Part shown: positions 22,401-34,400 of the stretch, one piece after another
Numbering within the stretch: position 1 is the stretch's first letter
How the letters are laid out: each line of letters begins with the position of its first letter
NCBI GenBank assembly: GCA_032718475.1
Contig: JAUCBJ010007554.1
Location: 1 to 64,000, forward strand
From: Nemertoderma westbladi
Lineage: Eukaryota; Xenacoelomorpha; Nemertodermatida; Nemertodermatidae
Length of the DNA: 64,000 bases
Direction of reading: 5' to 3'
The notes under the pieces: model-generated
Database searches by the model: none
What the model saw: only the letters and a program-made list of their open reading frames with translations
Told to the model about the DNA's origin: nothing
Made by a program: the position numbers and the translations under genes

Positions 22401-25400
22401 CTCCTGCAACCAGAACTTACATAATCCTTTAGTCCATCCTCCTGCAACCAGAATTTACATAATCCTTTAGTCCATCCTCCTGCAACCAGAACTTACATAA
22501 TCCTTTAGTCCATCCTCCTGCAACCAGAACTTACATAATCCTTTAGTCCATCCTCCTGCAACCAGAACTTACATAATCCTTTAGTCCATCCTCCTGCAAC
22601 CAGAACTTACATAATCCTTTAGTCCATCCTCCTGCAACCAGAACTTACATAATCCTTTAGTCCATCCTCCTGCAACCACTTGGTTAAGGGTTCGTAACTT
22701 TCCTCCAACTCCTTCCTACGCTCTTTACGTTTATCAGTATCTTCCCCAATAGTGAATCCCTCCTTAGCAACATTCTGGAACTTCTTTGATTCGAACTCGG
22801 GCAACGATTGGATAGTGTACTCATCAATAGGTTCTAACATATACAATACCTCGTAACCTCTCTTTAATAACTTCTCTACAAACGGCGACTTCTCAACCTA
22901 AAATAAATTTAAATTACAACATTAATTAAATATTAAAATAACAAAATAAACTATATTTAATCATATTGTATAATAGATTCGCCTGAGCCTGGGTGTTTTG
23001 TAATTTTCTGTGTATTAGTGCAATCACAATGTAATTTACTTGTACCAAGGTGTCACAATGTAATGTACTTGTACCAAGGTGTCACAATGTAATGTACCTG
23101 TACCAAGGTGTCACAATGTAATGTACCTGTACCAAGGTGTCACAATGTAATGTACCTGTACAAAGGTGTCACAATGTAATGTACTTGTACCAAGGTGTCA
23201 CCATGTAATGTACTTGTACCAAGGTGTCACAATGTAATGTACTTGTACCAAGGTGTCACAATGTAATGTACCTGTACAAAGGTGTCACAATGTAATGTAC
23301 TTGTACCAAGGTGTCACAATGTAATGTACTTGTACCAAGGTGTCACAATGTAATGTACCTGTACCAAGGTGTCACAATGTAATGTACCTGTACAAAGGTG
23401 TCACAATGTAATGTACTTGTACCAAGGTGTCACAATGTAATGCACTTGTACCAAGGTGTCACAATGTAATGTACCTGTACAAAGGTGTCACAATGTAATG
23501 TACTTGTACCAAGGTGTCACAATGTAATGTACCTGTACCAAGGTGTCACAATGTAATGTACCTGTACAAAGGTGTCACAATGTAATGTACTTGTACCAAG
23601 GTGTCACAATGTAATGCACTTGTACCAAGGTGTCACAATGTAATGCACTTGTACCAAGGTGTCACAATGTAATGCACTTGTACCAAGGTGTCACAATGTA
23701 ATGTACCTGTACAAAGGTGTCACAATGTAATGTACTTGTACCAAGGTGTCACAATGTAATGCACTTGTACCAAGGTGTCACAATGTAATGCACTTGTACC
23801 AAGGTGTCACAATGTAATGTACCTGTACCAAGGTGTCACAATGTAATGTACCTGTACCAAGGTGTCACAATGTAATGTACCTGTACAAAGGTGTCACAAT
23901 GTAATGTACTTGTACCAAGGTGTCACAATGTAATGCACTTGTACCAAGGTGTCACAATGTAATGCACTTGTACCAAGGTGTCACAATGTAATGCACTTGT
24001 ACCAAGGTGTCACAATGTAATGTACCTGTACAAAGGTGTCACAATGTAATGTACTTGTACCAAGGTGTCACAATGTAATGCACTTGTACCAAGGTGTCAC
24101 AATGTAATGCACTTGTACCAAGGTGTCACAATGTAATGTACCTGTACCAAGGTGTCACAATGGAATGTACTTGTACCAAGGTGTCACAATGTAATGTACT
24201 TGTATCAAGGTGTTACAATGTAATGTACCTGTACCAAGGTGTCACAATGGAATGTACTTGTACCAAGGTGTCACAATGTAATGTACTTGTATCAAGGTGT
24301 TACAATGTAATTTACTTGTACCAAGGTGTCACAATGTAATGTACCTGTACCAAGGTGTCACAATGTAATGTACTTGTACCGAGGTGTCACAATGTAATGT
24401 ACCTGTACCAAGGTGTCACAATGTAATGTACCTGTACCAAGGTGTCACAATGTAATGTACCTGTACCAAGGTGTCACAATGTAATGTACTTGTAGCTAAA
24501 AAAGCATTTGAAGTATACTGTATCTACTGCAGTACTTACTTCTTCGCGTGATGTACCTCCAATAAAGTAAATATGTTCCTGCTTGTCTTTCATTCTCTCA
24601 ACGTATTCCTGCAACGATGTCAACTCTTTCTCTGCGCGACTGGTCTGGAATCGTAGAAGTTTAGCTAGACGAGTCCGATTGCTGGAATCTTCGATGACAC
24701 CCAACTTCAGTCTGGGGAAATCAAACAGTTGGGTTATATATTTATATTTAAACAAACAGTTCGTTATATATTTATATTTAAACAAACAGTTCGTTATATA
24801 TTTATATTTAAACAAACAGTTCGTTATATATTTATATTTAAACAAACAGTTCGTTATATATTTATATTTAAACAAACAGTTCGTTATATATTTATATTTA
24901 AACAGTTCGTTATATATTTATATTTAAACAAACAGTTCGTTATATATTTATATTTAAACAAACAGTTTGTTATATATTTATATTTAAACAAACGGTTTGT
25001 TATATATTTATATTTATACAAACTCCATACTCCCACGTATAACTAAATAACGTGTAACTAAAGGACCCCCTTGGAAATAAGCTGCAAAGCTTTAGGGGTA
25101 ATCCTATATGTTATGTTGGACAATACCTTTATACCGGTACATTGTTTGGTGTATTTGTTATTGTTTTTACATAATGTATAAATAAATCTATCTATATCTA
25201 TCTAACTGATATATTTAACGTTTCAAAAATACCACCTATACAGCTATATGCCAGTTTCGCATAGACCGCATGATAAATATATATATTTTTTAAACAACCT
25301 ATATAACACATTTTACTATTATAAATAGGGTAAGCCCGGGGATATAAAATTGGAAACAACGAATCAGGAGGTATAATTGATGTTTATTATGATAAAGGGA

Positions 25401-28400
25401 GATTTGATTTATATTTTTAAAACTTAATAATCGAATTTGTCTTAAGGGTTTTATTAATGCTGTAATCATTGTAGAAACAACCTATATCCCTATACATAGT
25501 TTCCTACCTAATATGTGCCATAATTCCAATACCATAACTATTTTTGTTAAAATCGTTACATTTAATGCGCCCATGTGAAGAATACCAGGATTTCACTTTT
25601 CGGTCGACTTTTTATTGGAATTTTATATATGAAGATTTTTTATTTTTTTAAATTTATCTTTATTAAGTGTTTTATAGCGCTTATTTCTGTCTTATAACCT
25701 GTACATATACTAATTCGTTTATTGTTTTGGTTAGATTCAGCCCTTCTGTAACCTGTGGTTTTGGTGAAAACCTGGTATTCTTCACATGGGGGTAACTGCA
25801 AAGTGAAATATAACGGCAGAAAGTCTGGTATTCTTCACATGGGCCGCCTTCTAAGTCAGTATCGTGTGTTAATCGGATTCAGAATACATTTTAACAGCGA
25901 AATTCAGCAATCTCCATTTCGGCAAAAATGGCATACCATATATGTGTCAGTATGTGGTTTCAAAATGAAAGGGATGAATTTATTATTAGCTTACTGCACT
26001 AGTGAACGTTTCTTTTTTGCAAACTTTATGAGTTTTTGGGGACAAGTAGGTGCATTAATCAATAACAGTACAGCAGTAGTTATTATCGTAAAAGGAGAAG
26101 AAGAAAGTAGTAGCGTACCGGTCAGCCGGTCTGCCGGTACCGGTAGTTAGTTTTGCTCCTTCGTTTTCATTGTAACAATAAATAGCTGAATAGGCCTACT
26201 CCTACTACAGTACTGTACTACAACTACAACTGGTTGACTACTGGATTAGTACTAGCTGGCTACTGCAGTTAGTGCTATAATTAATATAGCATACCGCAGC
26301 TACCGGTACTGCATGTACTGCAGTACTGTACTGTAATCTGGTAATACAGTACTGCAGTAATACTGTAAGCCTATTTGCTGATTTGCTATCCACAACACTG
26401 CAACACTGCAATATAGCAATACTCAGCTCCTGATACTATTTCATATTTCTCGGTTTCTTCAGTTCTTTATTATCGTTTGGATGGCAGACAGAGTTCTAAA
26501 GATGCACAGTCGTATAAACGCGCGTGGGCGTACGGCACGGGCGAGTGTGGGTCGGAAAGCGAACCGCAGCGTCGGCGAACCCGATATAATAAAGACTGAG
26601 TCGGTGGAACTGGACGCGATGACGGTAGAAGCTAGTGACGCCTTGCTCGAGCTGATAGCTGCGTCCACTACGGAGGTAGAAGTCCAGCCCCCGCCCCGGA
26701 AGAGAGGCCGTAGAGTTGTCGGGAGGCGATCGCAACCAACAGATGAACCCCCCGTCACCGATTACAAACAAACTTACGTGATGAAGTTGTTTGATCGGGG
26801 CGTCGATTTGGCGGGATTCCCCAGCGAGGGCCCGTTGTACCCGGTGTGTCGGGCGTGGATGCGGAACAAACCCTATCAGTCGGTGTCCGAGGAGGACGAT
26901 GGGACGTTGGACGAACCGGAGGAGGTTGACGGCTGCGTGTACCGGCTGCCGGTAGGGGACCCGTCCGTAGACGACAACCCGCTACCGGTAGCGGGGGTCA
27001 CATCCCGCCGTACCAATCCACCCGTCCCAGACCCGGATACCACCGGACAGGAACCAGTCCCGGACACCGCAGACCTTCTCTTCGGACACCGTCAGCGCTG
27101 GAAGAATGTCCGGAAGGAATGGAGGTTGGCGGCGGAAATAAAGAACTTGAGATTCAGAGAAGGATTCACTATACTCGATGATATATTCAATAAAGTAATA
27201 CTTGTTGACGTTTCAGGGAAATAAACTTCTTTATAAACAATTTTAATACCGGTAGGTCTACCATATTTTTATGTAATATCTACAGAGCGGACTAGCTGTA
27301 TAACGCAATAAATATATTACAGTATAAGAATGCAGCTGAACCAAATACAACCAAAAAAACAAAACCTTCACTATTAATTAAAGCCGGTCCCATTCCTTTG
27401 AGCGGGTTCGTTGTTTATAGTTGCATTTTTTGAAGGCGAGTTTGCAGTTTGTTGTTGTTCGTTTGTGTTTCACGTAGCAATGGAAAGCTGTCAGTGCAAG
27501 GATTCCAAATATATAAAAATATTTAATTTGGTTGGTAAATAGCTGAGTTATGGACATTCGAAAGTTGCATGTATTTGCTTCCCCTGTAGGCTATTAATGG
27601 GCCGTTCTCACCAAAATTGGCCAAACGGGTGTCCGATGCCATACCTTCTGTTTATGTCGGTTCTAGAAAGTGGTTGATGGCTTCAATGAAAGCTGCCGCT
27701 GAAGCGTAGATTTTGTACAATTAATTTCAGCTCAAACAGACATCATGTCTTCCCGCAGCTGAACATAATATGGCCAAAAAATGAGATTTTCAATGTCTGG
27801 GGTCCAAAGTGCTAGTAGAACAAACTGTTACAAAATTCCAACCCAAGGTCATATCCAATAAACCACAATACCGTTAGAAAGCTGGATAAATGGAGATTCG
27901 TTTTCAGCAGTATTTGTATACATAAAATGTAGTTGGTGTCGTACAGCTGCATCAAACATCGTGTCCGACACTTCTCTCTGATTTTTATGTCCGACCCTGT
28001 AATGGTGCTTAACTTAAGGGGGGTATTATACCCCCCCCCCCCCCCTTTGCTCAAATTTTGAAATTCATGTTCCTTTATTTCGTCTAGAGCAGAATTTAAT
28101 GAGGATTACAAATCTGAAAACCGCTTAGTGAGACCTGCTTTAGTTCTCGAGTTATAACTGTTTTTCCGTATGTCGGTCTGTCCGTCAAAATGTAAGAAAG
28201 ACAGAAGACCGACCGACAGACAGACTAGATTCCACCAAACATTAAAACTGACATCGGAAATGGAATCAGCGACCCCAAAAGCCCCAGTAATAAAATTTTT
28301 AGCTCTTTGGTGTGCATCCTTCATACCAGAAATAATTAACCAACCAGAACGCAGACAGCCAATTTTGGCGGGACGGTTTAAACTTTAAAGGGCATTTTCG

Positions 28401-31400
28401 CGGAATGACATTTTTCATTTTCAAATCACTACTCCTCCGTCATTTCTTAACCAATTTTCTTCGTTTATGGCTCATTCGAACGAGCTTTGGAAGCTCTTTA
28501 AAAGTTATCTTATGGAATTTTGATAAATATTACCATTTTTTCTAATTAGCCAATTTTAATTAAAAATATGATAATTAATTAAATTAATTAATTAAAATAT
28601 AAATGGCTAATTAAAAATTCTATAAGATAACTTTTGTAGAGTCGATCACGCTGAGTCCAAAAAAGTAGGTTTCAAGAAATTTGGACCAAAATTGAGGGAC
28701 TAGTAGCAATTTTAGTGAAATCTTTAATTCCGCCGCCAGCCGCCAGGGGTGGCTATAAATTTTCAAATTTTACTATAAAGGCTATTTGGCCTTCCATACA
28801 GTGCTTGACCATGACAAAATAGCAATATTAACACCAATTGACAGCCATTTTAAAAAAAGGTTCATGGGGGGGTATACCCGCCCCTTAACTTTTTAAAAGT
28901 AAATATTCATTTGAAAGCAAATTTTCTCAGGATGACCGACCATGTTAAAATTTCATCGCATTTGCTTACTTTCCGTCCAAGTAATCGTCTTAGACCAAGC
29001 ATATACCTTGGCCATATACCAAGCATATACCTACACAGACATTGCCTATTTGAAAGTGATAGAATTACAGATAAGAGTTACAGATAGTAAAGATACTGCC
29101 AGATTCATATTTCTCAGCGCTTTCAGGGGGTGTATGAAATTAGGTTAGCCACACTGCAAATTATTTATAAACAATAATCAATCAATGTGTCCGGCACTGT
29201 AATGGTGTCCGCCCCTGGTAATGGATGGCTCTGGGATCATTACAGGTCCGGACAGAGCGGGTTGTAATATAAATAAATCATCCAGACTACAGAACTCTAA
29301 TGCCTGCCTGACTGCAGAATAATTTTACCTAATACTGAATCTGTAAGACTGAAAGTATATTAGATGCTGCAGTAGCCCTCCTAAGCTACGTAATTAGTTT
29401 ACCGATACTACTGTAGTACCAGTTAAATAACTGGAATATCTTGGGATATAAGTAGCGCCGGTGTCGTCGCGTTTCGGCAAATTTTTGGGAGAGTAGCCTT
29501 AACGCGACTTTCAGTCGCGGTACGGCTAATTGTCGCATTACGGCTAATCTATTGTCTTGGTTTTACTTAGGGAATCATAGTTATAGTTCATATGCGTACC
29601 TCTGGTATTTTCGTATTCAAAAATAAGACTATAAGTATGAAATACCCTATGTTATTGAGATATTGTTTATTGTTTTGGTTAGAAAAGCCCACCACTGTAA
29701 CCTGCTCCTTTCCGTTAATTAAGTAATGGAGATTAGTTTATTGTTTTGGTTAGAAAACACCACCACTGTAACCTGCTTCTTTTGCCAGAGGTACGCATAT
29801 GAACGATAACCGGAATCATTATCAATATTATTCCCCACCACCAGCGCCCACCCCTACCTTCGGGTAGCAGATAGGAGTAGCGCCACCCCTACCTTCGGGT
29901 AGCAGATAGGAGTAGCGCCACCCCTACCTTCGGGTAGCAGATATGAGTAGCGCCCACCCCTACCCCTCGGGTAGCAGATATGAGTAGCGCCCAGCCCTAC
30001 CCCTGGGGTAGCAGATAGGAGTAGCGCCCACCCCTACCTTCGGGTAGCAGATAGGAGTAGCGCCCAACCCTACCCTCGGGTAACAGATAGGAGTAGCGCC
30101 CAACCCTACCTTGCAGAAAGGAGTAGCACCCACCACTACCTTCGGGTAGCAGATAGGAGTAGCGCCCAACCCTACCCTCGGGTAACAGATAGGAGTAGCG
30201 CCACCCCTACCTTCGGGTAGCAGATAGGAGTAGCGCCCAACCTAGGCCATGGCCCACCCCTACCCTCGGGTAGCAGATAGGAGTAGCGCCCACCCCTACC
30301 CCTCGGGTAGCAGATAGGAGTAGCGCCCAACCTAGGGCATGGCCCACCCCTACCCTCGGGTAACAGATAGGAGTAGCGCCCAACCCTACCTTCGGGTAGC
30401 AGAAAGGAGTAGCACCCACCCCTACCTTCGGGTAGCAGATAGGAGTAGCGCCCACCCCTACCTTCAGGTAGCAGATAGGAGTAGCGCCCACCCCTACCCT
30501 CGGGTAGCAGATAGGAGTAGCGCCCACCCCTACCCCTCGGGTAGCAGATATGAGTAGCGCCCAGCCCTACCCCTGGGGTAGCAGATAGGAGTAGCGCCCA
30601 CCCCTACCTTCGGGTAGCAGATAGGAGTAGCGCCCACCCACCCTAGCCCTCGGGTAACAGATAGGAGTAGCGCCCAACCCTACCTCGGGTGCAGAAAGGA
30701 GTAGCACCCACCACTACCTTCGGGTAGCAGATAGGAGTAGCGCCCAACCCTACCTCGGGTGCAGAAAGGAGTAGCACCCACCACTACCTTCGGGTAGCAG
30801 ATATGAGTAGCGCCCACCCCTACCTTCGGGTAGCAGATAGGAGTAGCGCCCACCCCTACCCCTCGGGTAGCAGATATGAGTAGCGCCCAGCCCTACCCCT
30901 GGGGTAGCAGATAGGAGTAGCGCCCACCCCTACCTTCGGGTAGCAGATAGGAGTAGCGCCCAACCCTACCCTCGGGTAACAGATAGGAGTAGCGCCCAAC
31001 CCTACCTTGCAGAAAGGAGTAGCACCCACCACTACCTTCGGGTAGCAGATAGGAGTAGCGCCCACCCCTACCTTCGGGTAGCAGAAAGGAGTAGCACCCA
31101 CCACTACCTTCGGGTAGCAGATAGGAGTAGCGCCCACCCCTACCCTCGCCCTCGGGTAACAGATAGGAGTAGCGCCCACCCCTACCCTTCGGGTAGCAGA
31201 TAGGAGTAGCGCCCACCCCTACCTTCGGGTAGCAGATAGGAGTAGCGCCCAACCACTACCTTCGGGTAGCAGATAGGAGTAGCGCCCACCCCTACCTTCG
31301 GGTAGCAGAAAGGAGTAGCACCCACCCCTACCTTCGGGTAGCAGATAGAGTAGCGCCCACCCCTACCCTCGGGTAGCAGATAGGAGTAGCGCCCACCCCT

Positions 31401-34400
31401 ACCTTCGGGTAGCAGATAGGAGTAGCGCCCAACCCTACCCTCGGGTAACAGATAGGAGTAGCGCCACCCCTACCCTCGGGTAACAGATAGGAGTAGCGCC
31501 CAACCTAGGGCATGGCCCACCCCTACCCTCGGGTAACAGATAGGAGTAGCGCCCAACCCTACCTTCGGGTAGCAGAAAGGAGTAGCACCCACCCCTACCT
31601 TCGGGTAGCAGATAGGAGTAGCGCCCACCCCTACCTTCAGGTAGCAGATAGGAGTAGCGCCAACCCCTACCCTCAGGTAACAGATAGGAGTAGCGCCCAC
31701 CCCTACCTTCGGGTAGCAGAAAGGAGTAGCACCCACCACTACCTTCGGGTAGCAGATGGAGTAGCGCCCACCCCTACCTTCGGGTAGCAGAAAGGAGTAG
31801 CACCCACCACTACCTTCGGGTAGCAGATGGAGTAGCGCCCACCCCTACCTTCGGGTAGCAGAAAGGAGTAGCACCCACCCCTACCCTCGCCCTCGGGTAA
31901 TAGATAGGAGTAGCGCCCACCCCTACCTTCGGGTAGCAGAAAGGAGTAGCACCCACCACTACCTTCGGGTAGCAGATGGAGTAGCGCCCACCCCTACCTT
32001 CGGGTAGCAGAAAGGAGTAGCACCCACCACTACCTTCGGGTAGCAGATGGAGTAGCGCCCACCCCTACCTTCGGGTAGCAGAAAGGAGTAGCACCCACCA
32101 CTACCTTCGGGTAGCAGATGGAGTAGCGCCCACCCCTACCCTCGCCCTCGGGTAATAGATAGGAGTAGCGCCCACCCCTACCTTCGGGTAGCAGAAAGGA
32201 GTAGCACCCACCACTACCTTCGGGTAGCAGAAAGGAGTAGCACCCACCACTACCTTCGGGTAGCAGATGGAGTAGCGCCCACCCCTACCTTCGGGTAGCA
32301 GAAAGGAGTAGCACCCACCCCTACCCTCGCCCTCGGGTAACAGATAGGAGTAGCGCCCACCCCTACCTTCGGGTAGCAGAAAGGAGTAGCACCCACCACT
32401 ACCTTCGGGTAGCAGATGGAGTAGCGCCCACCCCTACCCCTCGGGTAGCAGATATGAGTAGCACCCAACCCTACCTTCGGGTAGTAGCTATCGGAAGAGT
32501 ATACTTCGGGTCGCCTCCGGTTTCGGCAAGATATGGGTTGCTCTTAGTTATAATAAAAAGAAAAGTATCTTTATAACATAACTGTATAACTGTTTCTTTA
32601 TGACTTTCGCAGTGTCGCGTTAGTGTCTACTGCGTAGGCCTACAAACCCCAGATAGTGGCGCACTTTGACCGCAAGTGAAAATAGTGATCTTCAGCGCAA
32701 AATGGCCGCAAGTAAAATAATGAATTGTTTATTGTTTTGGTTAGAAAACACCGCCACTGTAACCTGCTCCTTTCCCTTGATGTTTTTAATTTAATTAAAC
32801 CAATTTTTAAAACCCACCAAAATGTATTTTGTGTTTGCGGTCATTTAGCGCCATTGACTCACATAACCACATGTCGCAGTATGTCGGTCAGTATCACGAA
32901 TAACAAGAATACACATTCAGACATAGGGCGCGACACGTCAAATAACCACGTAGTAAGTTATATTGTTTGGCGTGTCAACAAACCACAACTACGAAAGATA
33001 CACACTACTATATTTCAGACTCTATTAGCCGCCGTATTCGCGCTAACATGGGATTTTCTTTCACCATTTTTCTTTCTTTGTACCAGTTTTCGTAAATTCA
33101 TTGTAATCTGTATTAGTAAATTTTAAGCAAAATACCCGGTTTGTCTATCATAACATGAACAAATTAGTTTTCGAAAATGGCAAAATTAAAAAGAAATGTT
33201 CTATCAATATTGGGAAAATATCGATAAATTTTAGATATTTCAGAAAAAAATAGGAATTGGTAGTTTTTTTATTATTTTCATTCAATTTGGTTATCCTTTA
33301 TTATTTAAATAATGCTACGTTGGGTTCCCTGTGTCAAGTACAATGCACAAATATCCGACCAGACACTATATAACATTGTCCCGGAGGTGTCTCATTGGTT
33401 CTCACAAGATTGACACTTGAACAAAGTCGTCTCCGCTTTGCAGGACATTGCTTTCGCCGTGAGGACCAGCCTGTGCACAATCTTGTGCTTTGTCAAAATA
33501 CCTTTTATGAAAATTCCGAAAAATAAAAATGCAACAGCAAACAGTAAACAAATTCAGAGACCATACTTCAATATTCCTCTAACCTCCATACCTCCCCCTA
33601 TGTGAAAATTTACACTGTCTGAGTATATTGGCTGGCTTGTCTGTGTGTGTTGGTTGTTATAAGTACTGTAGGTTTCCATGTTTCGTTACACTGCCTAAAG
33701 CTTTTGTCTCGTATCTCAGTCCATGTTTTGTTACACTGCCTAAAGCTTTTGTCTCGTATCTCAGTCCATGTTTTGTTACACTGCCTAAAGCTTTTGTCTC
33801 GTATCTCAGTCCATGTTTTGTTACACTGCCTAAAGCTTTTGTCTCGTATCTCAGTCCATGTTTTGTTACACTGCCTAAAGCTTTTGTCTCGTATCTCAGT
33901 CCATGTTTTGTTACACTGCCTAAAGCTTTTGTCTCGTATCTCAGTCCATGTTTTGTTACACTGCCTAAAGCTTTTGTCTCGTATCTCAGTCTATGTTTTG
34001 TTAAACTGCCTAAAGCTTTTGTCTCGTATCTCAGTCCATGTTTTGTTAAACTGCCTAAAGCTTTTGTCTCGTATCTCAGTCCATGTTTTGTTACACTGCC
34101 TAAAGCTTTTGTCTCGTATCTCAGTCCATGTTTTGTTACACTGCCTAAAGCTTTTGTCTCGTATCTCAGTCCATGTTTTGTTAAACTGCCTAAAGCTTTT
34201 GTCTCGTATCTCAGTCCATGTTTTGTTACACTGCCTAAAGCTTTTGTCTCGTATCTCAGTCCATGTTTTGCACATTCATTGAACCTTGTGGCATCTGTTG
34301 TCAGTTGAATGTGTAACAGCTGCAATCTCGTTTTCCCTCGTTTTTTTCGTCCAAAACATGTGTTCTTCAGTGCCGCAACTCATCATTGGGAGGTGGGCCC

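Noticed and set aside
22619-22846. Reading exon c through into the 38-bp array as a longer coding exon
   Set aside because: The frame ends in TAA within the first unit, and stopping at the first GTAAGT restores the GRP94 sequence and phase.
21842-24495. CRISPR arrays
   Set aside because: Units of 29 and 38 bp are contiguous tandem repeats with no unique spacers, lie in introns, and the host is an animal.
29960-32468. Repeat ORFs with [12 protein letters not shown]-like units
   Set aside because: Translation of the hairpin array; open on both strands and with irregular unit lengths.
33628-34325. Long ORFs of 211-226 codons on both strands
   Set aside because: They cross a 45-bp array whose unit is a multiple of three and free of stops in several frames. 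Equal openness on both strands indicates an artefact, not a repeat protein.
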